A stretch of 16,784 bases of DNA, taken from DATAVB01 sp040414495 (GTDB lineage: Bacteria > Actinomycetota > Actinomycetes > Mycobacteriales > QHCD01). Within the stretch, counting starts at the first letter, position 1. Each line of letters starts with the position of its first letter. The position numbers and the translations under genes were made by a program. The notes under the pieces are model-generated. The model did not search any database. It had not been told where the DNA came from and worked only from the letters and a program-made list of their open reading frames with translations. The stretch covers positions 1 through 16,784 of the forward strand of contig JBEDUI010000092.1 in the NCBI GenBank assembly GCA_040414495.1, written 5' to 3'. Below, one piece after another: positions 8,705-14,822 of the stretch.

Positions 8705-10327
8705 CTAGTCCTTAAGATCACGGAGGCTGGGCAGGGCGGCGTTGGGGAACGTGATGATCCGCGCGGTGCCGGGTGCGACGTTCACGGTGGCGGCGCCCTC
8801 GTCGATCGGAACGGTACTGCGATCGAACGCCGCTGGTGGCGCGCCATTGAATACCGCGCGCCGTTGGCCCAACGTGATGCCCGAGGCGTTCGTCGACGCC
8901 AAACCTCCTGGGGCCGAACTCTTCAGCGTTATGGCGCTGCCCGCAGTGTGGTCGGAGCCGGGCAGCTCGAGCCTGACCGAGTCCGTCCTGCCGCGCTTGG
9001 ACGGGTCCTGGACGTTGATGAGGACCATTGTCAGCGTGTGATTGGGGGTTTCCACGCCATACGCGCGAAGCCGTGAGAGATCGTTACTGCCGTATCCGCG
9101 CAACGCCACGAATTGCCCCGCAGGTATTTGGCGAAATGCCCAGATGCCGTAATACAGCGGGCTGGCGGAAAGCATTTTTGCGCGTAGGGCCTGCTCATTG
9201 GCGGCGCAAAATGCGGCGTACCACCGGTAGGAGGTGGCATACCCGAGTGCGCTGGTGTGGAAGTCGCCGCAAACACGAGCCGTGCTGGTATGAAAGTTCA
9301 GGTCAGCGATGCCCAGCCGCGTGGCCTGCAAGAGGTAGTCCAGCACCCACAAGGACGCCGCGTAGGAATTGCTTACTCCCCGGCAGCCGCTGCCCGACTC
9401 GCTGTTCGTCTCGTTGAGGACGAGCGGAATGCCGGCGTGCATGACCGTGACGTTGGTGAGGTCACCCCGCAACTCTGCCTGCTGCACGGTGTAATTGTGA
9501 GCCGATAGCAAATGCTGGACATTCAGATGGCACCGGCCGCTGTCGTAATGGTGTGCGGTGACCGCATCGATCTCCTGTCGTGGATTGTTGATGGTTCGGT
9601 CGGCGGCCGCCGCTGACAGGAACCTGCGTAAAATCCCCGGCGTGCCGTCCGATGGCCCGTCCAGCCTGATGTGAGCGTACGGAATAGCGGCGTGAATATC
9701 TGTGTAATACCGCCGCATTATCGAGTAATACTGCTTCGGTGTCAGCCTTGTCACGATGTCGTATTCGTTGCCGATCTCGATCGCCGCGAGGCTGCTGCCG
9801 AGCGTGCGATATGCGGCCACCGCTTCGGCGATCGCCTGTCCGTACGTAACTCGGGAGCGGACGACCGACTTAACCGGCAGCGCGATGGTGACCCGCCAAC
9901 CGGTTGCGGTCAACAGCTGCTTCAGCTGATCCAAGTTGTACTGGTCGACCCTGCCCCCGACCGCCCACGACGGTGTTCGCCGACGGGCATACTCGCCGAA
10001 CGCCGGCCACGTGAGCTCGGACGTGTAGCCGCCGATGCGGATGGTCCCTCGATTCCCCAGGGTCGCCAGCGGCCGGGCGAGCAGCTGCCGGGTCAGGAAG
10101 CCATGCGCGAAGTCGGCCGTCTCGACGGAAAAGCCCTGGTTTCCGCCAGAAATACCGGAATTGGTGATCGAGCTGACGGGCGTGAACGTCAACGCGGCCG
10201 CGCTGGCTCCGGTCTTTTTGTCGCGATCGGGACCGCCCCGTACGCCGACCACAACGGCCAGCGTAATCACGAGCGCGGCGACCAAGGCCAATGCCCACCT
10301 CGCCGTAGCCCACCACCCACCGCGCAT
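8705..10327 (-). CDS. GH79-like glycoside hydrolase, membrane-anchored or secreted
   Basis: The start is the ATG at 10327, because AGGAGGAGG lies about 5-7 bases upstream and the hydrophobic signal follows at once; a longer reading to 10414 adds 29 implausible residues. The 540-residue product has a cytoplasmic MRGGWWATARW end and one transmembrane or signal segment (about residues 11-31). A (beta/alpha)8 domain follows: FSVETADF and RIGGYTSE near the N-terminus, GNEYD with Glu188 as the likely acid/base, and LNETNSESG with Glu306 as the likely nucleophile. A C-terminal beta-sandwich (about 400-540) is typical of GH79 (beta-glucuronidase/heparanase-like) enzymes. It would cleave sugars outside the cell, and activity on glucuronides is the family expectation rather than proof. 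It lies 197 bases downstream of the methyltransferase-like gene on the same strand, with palindromes in between. Confidence 0.85.
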   Translation of the reverse strand: MRGGWWATARWALALVAALVITLAVVVGVRGGPDRDKKTGASAAALTFTPVSSITNSGISGGNQGFSVETADFAHGFLTRQLLARPLATLGNRGTIRIGGYTSELTWPAFGEYARRRTPSWAVGGRVDQYNLDQLKQLLTATGWRVTIALPVKSVVRSRVTYGQAIAEAVAAYRTLGSSLAAIEIGNEYDIVTRLTPKQYYSIMRRYYTDIHAAIPYAHIRLDGPSDGTPGILRRFLSAAAADRTINNPRQEIDAVTAHHYDSGRCHLNVQHLLSAHNYTVQQAELRGDLTNVTVMHAGIPLVLNETNSESGSGCRGVSNSYAASLWVLDYLLQATRLGIADLNFHTSTARVCGDFHTSALGYATSYRWYAAFCAANEQALRAKMLSASPLYYGIWAFRQIPAGQFVALRGYGSNDLSRLRAYGVETPNHTLTMVLINVQDPSKRGRTDSVRLELPGSDHTAGSAITLKSSAPGGLASTNASGITLGQRRAVFNGAPPAAFDRSTVPIDEGAATVNVAPGTARIITFPNAALPSLRDLKD

Positions 10328-10396
10328 GATGCCTCCTCCTAGATACGACGCGAACGTGGTCGGGCGGGGTTGACACGCGCAAGGCAGCGCCGGCCA

Positions 10397-10412
10397 GCCT
10401 TCGCGCGAAGGC
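10397..10412. repeat. perfect 16-bp palindrome in the GH79 leader
   Basis: GCCTTCGCGCGAAGGC reads the same on both strands. It begins 70 bases before the GH79 start codon. As RNA it forms a 6-bp stem with a GCGC loop. On the plus strand it is followed by ACTTATTTT, which would resemble a terminator, but no plus-strand gene ends there. On the minus strand it would lie in the 5' leader or promoter of the glycosidase, as an operator or a leader hairpin. Confidence 0.5.
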
Positions 10413-10455
10413 ACTTATTTTCGGGTTGATATATGCCGGCGACGGAGAGAAACCC

Positions 10456-10486
10456 TTATGGGCGGCATAACCTATGGCAAGCCATA
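10456..10486. promoter_or_regulatory. two adjacent operator-like palindromes upstream of GH79
   Basis: TTATG-GGCGG-CATAA (10456-10470) and TATGGC-AA-GCCATA (10473-10486) are inverted repeats two bases apart and similar to each other (TATGg...gCATA). They lie about 130-160 bases upstream of the GH79 start, in the only plausible promoter region between it and the preceding gene. LacI-type and other sugar regulators bind sites of this size, so sugar-responsive control of the glycosidase is a reasonable inference. No regulator gene of that type is adjacent. Confidence 0.45.
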
Positions 10487-10524
10487 TTTTTGCGACCGCC
10501 AATTACCATGACCGCTATAATGCG

Positions 10525-11109
10525 CTACCAGATCGCGGGAATCATGCGTTTGCGGGCCGCTGCGAATTGTCGGTACGCGTCGCCGAGGTCATTCCTCAGC
10601 GCATTTTCCTCGATCCGGATGCGGTTGACCAGCCCGAGCATCGGCAGGATTGCCATGGCGGCCAAGCCGATCCAGTTTCCGTACATCAGCGCTATTCCGA
10701 GCAGGGCCAACTCCATTCCACTGTAGCCAGGATGTCGTAGCACGCGATATGGCCCGGTCGTGATGACCGGCTGATCGGCGCTTGTTTGCACCCGGAACGT
10801 GAAATACGAGCCGAGCGTGTGGAATGACCACCACCGCAGTGCAATTCCGGCCCAGGCGACGATCAACCCGAGAATCAGCGGCGCCGGCTGGCCGCCCATC
10901 GCGGCCGCCGGCACCCGAGCCGCGACCAACGCGGTCGCCAGCCAACCGGCCGCGACCGCGACCCCAACCAGGTGGTAGCTACCGCGGTCCCGCATCGTAC
11001 TGCCGCCGCGACGTCGCATGCTCTGCCGCAGTTCGAGCAGAATCCAGACGCCGATGGTGATTCCGAACGGCACGGCGGTCGCTGCGGCGTGGGCGAAGTA
11101 CGGAGTCAT
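10525..11109 (-). CDS. isoprenylcysteine carboxyl methyltransferase-family membrane protein
   Basis: The 194-residue product is mostly hydrophobic, with about five predicted membrane segments. It carries the ICMT/PEMT-family signatures VLRHPGYSG (about residues 123-131) and RIRIEENALRNDLGDAYRQF close to the C-terminus, which in the family form the AdoMet- and substrate-binding part. Bacterial members methylate unknown small or lipid substrates, since prenylated proteins are not expected. The ATG at 11109-11107 has no good ribosome binding site directly before it. A GGAGG (11138-11134) precedes an 8-codon reading (11132-11106) whose TGA overlaps this ATG as ATGA, so translation may be coupled. 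It is third in a minus-strand run after the CMD and DoxX genes, 78 bases after DoxX. Confidence 0.85.
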   Translation of the reverse strand: MTPYFAHAAATAVPFGITIGVWILLELRQSMRRRGGSTMRDRGSYHLVGVAVAAGWLATALVAARVPAAAMGGQPAPLILGLIVAWAGIALRWWSFHTLGSYFTFRVQTSADQPVITTGPYRVLRHPGYSGMELALLGIALMYGNWIGLAAMAILPMLGLVNRIRIEENALRNDLGDAYRQFAAARKRMIPAIW

Positions 11110-11187
11110 CGGCCGGCCCGGGACGTTCTCATGCCTCCATCGTCGTCCCGGCTGACTCGTGCGGTCCAGCGGCAGTACGAGCGCGAC

Positions 11188-11589
11188 TCAGGGTGTCCGA
11201 GCCCGGTCAGCCGCCGGTTCGACCTGAATGACCGGCTCGGATCGCGGGCGCAGTTGCCACGAGACGAGGGCGATGATGGCGAAGACGATCGGTGGTGCGA
11301 TATCGCCGAAGCCGTCGCCGACGGCAATGCGCGAGGCGGCGGCGCCGACCATATTGATCATAATTCCCGCGTACGCCCATTCCTTCAGCCGCGGTAATCC
11401 AGGTACGAGCAGTGCCGCGGCGGCTAGGAGCTTGGCCGTACCGAGAATGTAGGTGAAATAGGACGGATAGCCAAGATGAAGCATGGCCGGATAGAAGGGC
11501 GCCTGCTTAGCCAGATCGAGCAAGCCACCGCCGATGCATTCACCCAGCATCAGGGTTGTCGCGGTCACGTACACAATGCGAAGTCTCAT
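11188..11589 (-). CDS. DoxX-like family membrane protein
   Basis: The start is the ATG at 11589, which overlaps the upstream CMD stop as ATGA and has AAGGAG and GGAG 10 and 4 bases upstream. A longer reading adds an Arg-rich tail inside the CMD gene and is rejected. The product has 133 residues and four hydrophobic segments, with LGYPSYFTYILGTAKLLAAAALL, characteristic of DoxX-like proteins (PF13564), in the middle. The C-terminus is charged and cytoplasmic-looking. The family is tied to thiol/quinone redox and detoxification in actinobacteria, but its reaction is not established. The four-base overlap with the CMD gene makes co-expression and joint function likely. Confidence 0.86.
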   Translation of the reverse strand: MRLRIVYVTATTLMLGECIGGGLLDLAKQAPFYPAMLHLGYPSYFTYILGTAKLLAAAALLVPGLPRLKEWAYAGIMINMVGAAASRIAVGDGFGDIAPPIVFAIIALVSWQLRPRSEPVIQVEPAADRARTP

Positions 11590-12185
11590 TGGTCTCCATC
11601 TCCTTCTGCGACGGCGCACACCTGGCCGTCGCTGAAGCCGGCGGCGGTGATGCCAAGGGCCCGGTTGAATCGGCCGCGCATGTTTTCCAATGCGATGACA
11701 TGGGTCAGCTCAACCAATTGCGCATCGTCGAAATGCCGGCGTAATTGGTCGAACAGCTCGTCGCTGACGGCTACCGGCGTACGGCTCATCCCAGTCGCGT
11801 AGTCCAGGACGAGCCGGTCGATTTCGTCAAACAACGGACTACTCGCGTAATCCGGGAGGGCGAGCAATTCATCGTTGTTCAGGCCCCAACGCCGGGCGAT
11901 CTGCGAACCGAGGTCGATACAGTACGCGCAGCCGGTCGCGGTGGCCGCCCGCAATTCGGCCAGGGCCTTGTATCGGTCGTCGATGCGGTGCACTCGGTCG
12001 GTCGCCTGTTCGAGCCGTGCGTAGCCGCGCAGCAGTCCGGGCAGGTACGCGTACATCCGCGCCGGCTCGATGATCCGATCCGGCGCACGTCCCGACATCC
12101 GCGCCAGGGCCCGGCGCGCGAACCAATACACCAGCCGTGTCGGCACCGGCGCCTGTTGGTCCGAGATGCCCGCGAGACGTGCCAC
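11586..12185 (-). CDS. carboxymuconolactone decarboxylase/AhpD-like protein
   Basis: The GTG start at 12185-12183 has AGGGGT 6 bases upstream. The 199-residue product carries the AhpD-type core with Glu77 and the redox pair Cys86-Ala-Tyr-Cys89 in a TGCAYCIDLGS context. AhpD itself has a His four residues after the second Cys. Here that position is Gly, as in many actinobacterial CMD proteins, so a peroxidase-reductase activity like AhpD is not assured. The N-terminal ~70 residues (about residues 15-58, WFARRALARM to LLRGYARLE) are helical and match the long-form CMD proteins found next to TetR and DoxX genes. The gene is first in the run and is divergent from the TetR gene across a repeat-rich 74-base region, so TetR control is likely. 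Confidence 0.88.
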   Translation of the reverse strand: MARLAGISDQQAPVPTRLVYWFARRALARMSGRAPDRIIEPARMYAYLPGLLRGYARLEQATDRVHRIDDRYKALAELRAATATGCAYCIDLGSQIARRWGLNNDELLALPDYASSPLFDEIDRLVLDYATGMSRTPVAVSDELFDQLRRHFDDAQLVELTHVIALENMRGRFNRALGITAAGFSDGQVCAVAEGDGDQ

Positions 12186-12194
12186 CGTGTACCC

Positions 12195-12235
12195 CTATCG
12201 ATACGAACCCGTTCCGATAACTATCGATACGATAG
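12195..12235. promoter_or_regulatory. tandem TetR-type operator in the CMD/TetR divergent promoter
   Basis: The 12-mer CTATCGATACGA occurs twice, at 12195-12206 and 12221-12232, 26 bases apart start to start. The second copy extends to the perfect inverted repeat CTATCG-ATA-CGATAG (12221-12235). Between them CGATA-AC-TATCG (12215-12226) makes a further overlapping palindrome. The region lies between the CMD start (12185) and the TetR start (12260), exactly where an autoregulating TetR would bind. Promoter boxes themselves could not be fixed, but the AT-rich repeats probably cover them. Confidence 0.7.
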
Positions 12236-12259
12236 CGTGTCGATGGGCAGGAGGGAACA

Positions 12260-12919
12260 GTGGCGCGACAGCAAAGTTCGGCACCGCTCGGGCGTGGTCA
12301 GCACGCTCGGGATCGGGTTATGCACGCTGCGTTGGCAGTGCTGGCCGATGAGGGGATGGCCGGGTTCACGATGGAGGCGATCGCGCGCCGAGCCGGCGCG
12401 GGCAAGTCGACGTTGTACCGGCATTGGTCCTCGCCCGCGGCGCTTCTAATCGATGCGATGGATGCGGAATTCCGGCCCACGCCGACAGTGTCCACAGGGG
12501 ACTTACGGACCGATCTGATCGCGCCGCTGGCGGCATTTGCCGGTGTGCTGAACGATTCGCCGTTTCCTAAGCTGCTGGCCGCATTTATGGACGGCGCCGA
12601 ACGTCACCCGGCTTTGGCCAAGCTGCACACCGAGTTGACGAACCGGCGTCGTGAGCCGGTGGTGCGAGTGTTGGCCGAAGCCGCACAGCGGGGCGAGATC
12701 GCGGCTGACGTCGACCCGGAACTCATTGTCGACCTGCTCGCAGCCCCGTTCTTCTACCGTCGTTTCGTTGCTCACCGCCCGATTCCGGCCAGCATGCCGG
12801 CCGCCGTGGTCGATCAGGTGTTGGCGTCGCTCCGTCCGGTGCCGAAAGATCAGCCCCGGGCGAAGAAGTCGCCGAGCCGATCGGCGATTTCGGCCGGCCG
12901 CTCCTCGGGGAAGAAGTGA
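12260..12919 (+). CDS. TetR/AcrR-family transcriptional regulator
   Basis: The GTG start at 12260 follows AGGAGGG (12249-12255) by 4 bases. Of 219 residues, the N-terminal ~60 form the TetR helix-turn-helix: GFTMEAIARRAGAGKSTLYR with HWSS and the following Leu/Ile helix. The remainder is the variable ligand-binding domain with the C-terminal FYRRFVAHRPI segment common in this subfamily (TetR_C_11-like). The last ~23 residues, rich in Lys, Arg and Ser, lie antisense to the end of the hydrolase gene and look like a read-through tail. It most likely represses the divergent CMD-DoxX-methyltransferase genes and itself via the repeats at 12195-12235. The inducer is unknown. Confidence 0.93.
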   Translation: MARQQSSAPLGRGQHARDRVMHAALAVLADEGMAGFTMEAIARRAGAGKSTLYRHWSSPAALLIDAMDAEFRPTPTVSTGDLRTDLIAPLAAFAGVLNDSPFPKLLAAFMDGAERHPALAKLHTELTNRRREPVVRVLAEAAQRGEIAADVDPELIVDLLAAPFFYRRFVAHRPIPASMPAAVVDQVLASLRPVPKDQPRAKKSPSRSAISAGRSSGKK

Positions 12920-13734
12920 CCGCCGGCGACCGGCCCGCCGGATACGTCAGCGGCGAGCTCGCGCCATAAGGTCAGCGGACCGCCGGCGTCGACATACCAG
13001 GTCGCCAACGGTCCGGACCCGCTCCACAACACCAGCGTCGGGCATTCGATATGCCGGCCGGCGGCGCGGTCGGTGGCATCGTGTTCGCGATCGATGCCAG
13101 CGGCGGCGCGGTATTCCTCGCAGATCGCGTGCACGTGGTCGCCGGTCAGCGCGGCGGTGTAGGCGGCCCGCGTCGCATCGTCGAACGTCTCGGGCGGGCT
13201 GCCCCACGCCGGGCTCAATGCGTTGGCAATCACCGCATCGGGAGCGGCGCCAATGAGCCGTTCTGGTAGCGGTTCGGGCTGGGCCAACAGCGACCACGGC
13301 CAATATCCCAGCATCAAACGGTCATCGGCCCGCGCCCACACGGTGTCGACCGGCAGAATGTCCAGCACCGCCAATCTGGTTATCCGGTCCGGATAGTCGA
13401 GCGCGGCTCGGTACGCGACCCTCCCACCGCGGTCATGACCTGCGATCGCGAACCGTTCGAAGCCGAGCCGCGCCATCACGGTCACCATGTCCCGGGCCAA
13501 GGCCCGCTTCGAGTACGGGGAATGATCGGCTGCCGAGGGCGGGGTGCTGCTGGCGCCGTATCCGCGCAGATCGGCGCGGATCACGGTGAACCGTCGGGCC
13601 AGTCGTGGCGCGATGTCGCGCCACATGAGCTTCGTCTGCGGAAATCCGTGCAGCAATAGGACGGCCGGCCCAGATCCGCTCTGATGCACGTCAATCACGG
13701 CTTCGCCGGTGTCGATCCGCAACTCGGTTGCCAT
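12850..13734 (-). CDS. alpha/beta hydrolase, haloacetate dehalogenase-like family
   Basis: The reading is open to 13935; I take ATG 13734 because the product then begins like other family members, 20-odd residues before HGFPQ. No strong ribosome binding site marks any start (only GAAGG 1 base upstream here), so it is uncertain. Of 294 residues, the oxyanion HGFPQ (29-33), nucleophile Asp101 in GHDRGG, acid Asp125 in VLDILP and His273 in GGHFF make the Asp-Asp-His triad. DLRGYG and ALARDM...LGFERF match fluoroacetate/haloacetate dehalogenases closely. Of the halide pocket, Trp147 and the Tyr of EEYRAA are kept, but the usual His beside Trp is Pro146. Dehalogenase or a related hydrolase such as an epoxide hydrolase is possible. 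Its 3' end overlaps the TetR gene by 70 bases. Confidence 0.87.
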   Translation of the reverse strand: MATELRIDTGEAVIDVHQSGSGPAVLLLHGFPQTKLMWRDIAPRLARRFTVIRADLRGYGASSTPPSAADHSPYSKRALARDMVTVMARLGFERFAIAGHDRGGRVAYRAALDYPDRITRLAVLDILPVDTVWARADDRLMLGYWPWSLLAQPEPLPERLIGAAPDAVIANALSPAWGSPPETFDDATRAAYTAALTGDHVHAICEEYRAAAGIDREHDATDRAAGRHIECPTLVLWSGSGPLATWYVDAGGPLTLWRELAADVSGGPVAGGHFFPEERPAEIADRLGDFFARG

Positions 13735-13816
13735 GCCTTCAGGGTGCGCCAAACCACTGACAAAACACGGCTGAGCGTTGTCGGCGGCGGCCATTATCGG
13801 CACTTCGTTGCTGCGG

Positions 13817-13838
13817 GTCGGCTTGGCCATGCGCCGAC
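13817..13838. promoter_or_regulatory. inverted repeat in the hydrolase/kinase divergent region
   Basis: GTCGGC (13817-13822) and GCCGAC (13833-13838) form a perfect 6-bp inverted repeat with a 10-base centre containing TGGCCA. It lies between the hydrolase start (13734) and the kinase start (13872). It could be a regulator site for the kinase-enolase pair. If the hydrolase starts upstream of 13734, part of it would be coding, so the call is weak. Confidence 0.25.
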
Positions 13839-13871
13839 GTAGTATGGCGTGTCGATTCATGGGAGTTGGAT

Positions 13872-14822
13872 GTGTTGACCCAGGACACGGTGGTGCCGTA
13901 CCTCGTCGCGCGCGGAATTGTGCCGGCCGGCGCACAGTTGCGGGCGGAATCGCTTACGGGTGGCGTGTCCAACGACGTTTTCGCGATATTCGGGCCGGAT
14001 GTTGATCTGGTCGTCAAGCAGGCGCTGCCGAAATTACGGGTAGAGCAGGAATGGCGGGCCGATCCGACGCGGATTCTGGTCGAGGCGGAGGCGTTGCACA
14101 TCGCCGGACGGCACAACCCGCAGGCCGTACCCGCCGTAGTTGATGTTGATACCAACGCGCTTACGTTAACCGTTGCTCGCGCGCCGCGGGATTGGCATAA
14201 CTGGAAGGATGACCTCCTCGACGGCGTCGTCGATGTAAGCGTTGCTTCGAGGCTTGGCTCTGCTCTTGCTCGTTGGCATGCCGCAACCCGACATGACGCG
14301 GATATCGCCAACCGTTTCGGGAAGAGCCACTTCGATCGGTTGCGTATCGATCCGTTCTATCGGGTCGCCGCGGCGCGCAATCCCGAGTTTGCCGAAAAGA
14401 TCAACGGTTACGGCGATGCTCTGCTCAGTGGCGGCGAATGCCTGGTACACGGGGATTTCTCACCCAAGAATGTGTTAGCCGGTGGCGGCTCGGTCTGGGT
14501 GTTGGATTGGGAGGTTGCTCACTATGGACACCCGGTATTCGATCTGGCATTTATCAACACCCATCTGCTGCTAAAAGCGTCGCATCAACCGCGGTACGCC
14601 GATCGATACCGGGATTGCGCGCGTGCCTTCAATACGAGCTATTCCGAGGATCTGCCCGAGAGTTTGGTTGGGCAGACTGGTTGTTTGCTGCTGGCGCGGC
14701 TGGATGGGAAATCTCCGGCGCCGTACCTGGGGTCCGATGGTCGCGATCGCGCTCGTGCGCTAGCGATTGCGGCGTTGACCGGAGCGCAGAGCCTGGACGA
14801 GCTATGGAAGGCGTTGACGTGA
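13872..14822 (+). CDS. phosphotransferase-fold kinase (APH/MtnK-like)
   Basis: GTG at 13872 is preferred, because GGAG (13862-13865) is 6 bases upstream; a TTG at 13866 would leave no spacing. The 316-residue product has the APH-superfamily motifs: GGVSNDVF glycine-rich loop, LVVKQALPKLR nucleotide-binding Lys, catalytic LVHGDFSPKN (His193-Gly-Asp195) and metal-binding LDWE (Asp212). The KQALP and VEAEAL stretches recall methylthioribose kinase (MtnK) more than aminoglycoside kinases, but no MtnA or other methionine-salvage gene is next to it. It should use ATP to phosphorylate a small hydroxyl compound in the cytoplasm. It overlaps the enolase-like gene by four bases, so the two likely act in one pathway. 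Confidence 0.88.
   Translation: MLTQDTVVPYLVARGIVPAGAQLRAESLTGGVSNDVFAIFGPDVDLVVKQALPKLRVEQEWRADPTRILVEAEALHIAGRHNPQAVPAVVDVDTNALTLTVARAPRDWHNWKDDLLDGVVDVSVASRLGSALARWHAATRHDADIANRFGKSHFDRLRIDPFYRVAAARNPEFAEKINGYGDALLSGGECLVHGDFSPKNVLAGGGSVWVLDWEVAHYGHPVFDLAFINTHLLLKASHQPRYADRYRDCARAFNTSYSEDLPESLVGQTGCLLLARLDGKSPAPYLGSDGRDRARALAIAALTGAQSLDELWKALT

Noticed and set aside
8235..8708. 157-codon plus-strand reading frame in the gap left of GH79
   Set aside because: Its start overlaps the helicase start on the other strand, it has no ribosome binding site, no recognisable domain, and codon use that drifts along its length; GC-rich DNA often leaves such frames open.
10397..10420. Plus-strand intrinsic terminator formed by the 16-bp palindrome and ACTTATTTT
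   Set aside because: No plus-strand gene ends upstream of it; the nearby genes run on the minus strand.
10516..10521. Perfect TATAAT on the plus strand
   Set aside because: It lies at the end of the minus-strand methyltransferase gene, has no -35 box at proper spacing and no plus-strand gene downstream.
14438..14818. Extended N-terminus of the enolase-like protein
   Set aside because: The extra 127 residues overlap the kinase's conserved C-terminal half, and the enolase family starts exactly at the GTG at 14819, which has a proper ribosome binding site.
13872..14822. Calling the kinase an aminoglycoside-resistance enzyme or MtnK
   Set aside because: The motifs define only the phosphotransferase fold. 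There is no resistance context, and no methionine-salvage partner genes are present.
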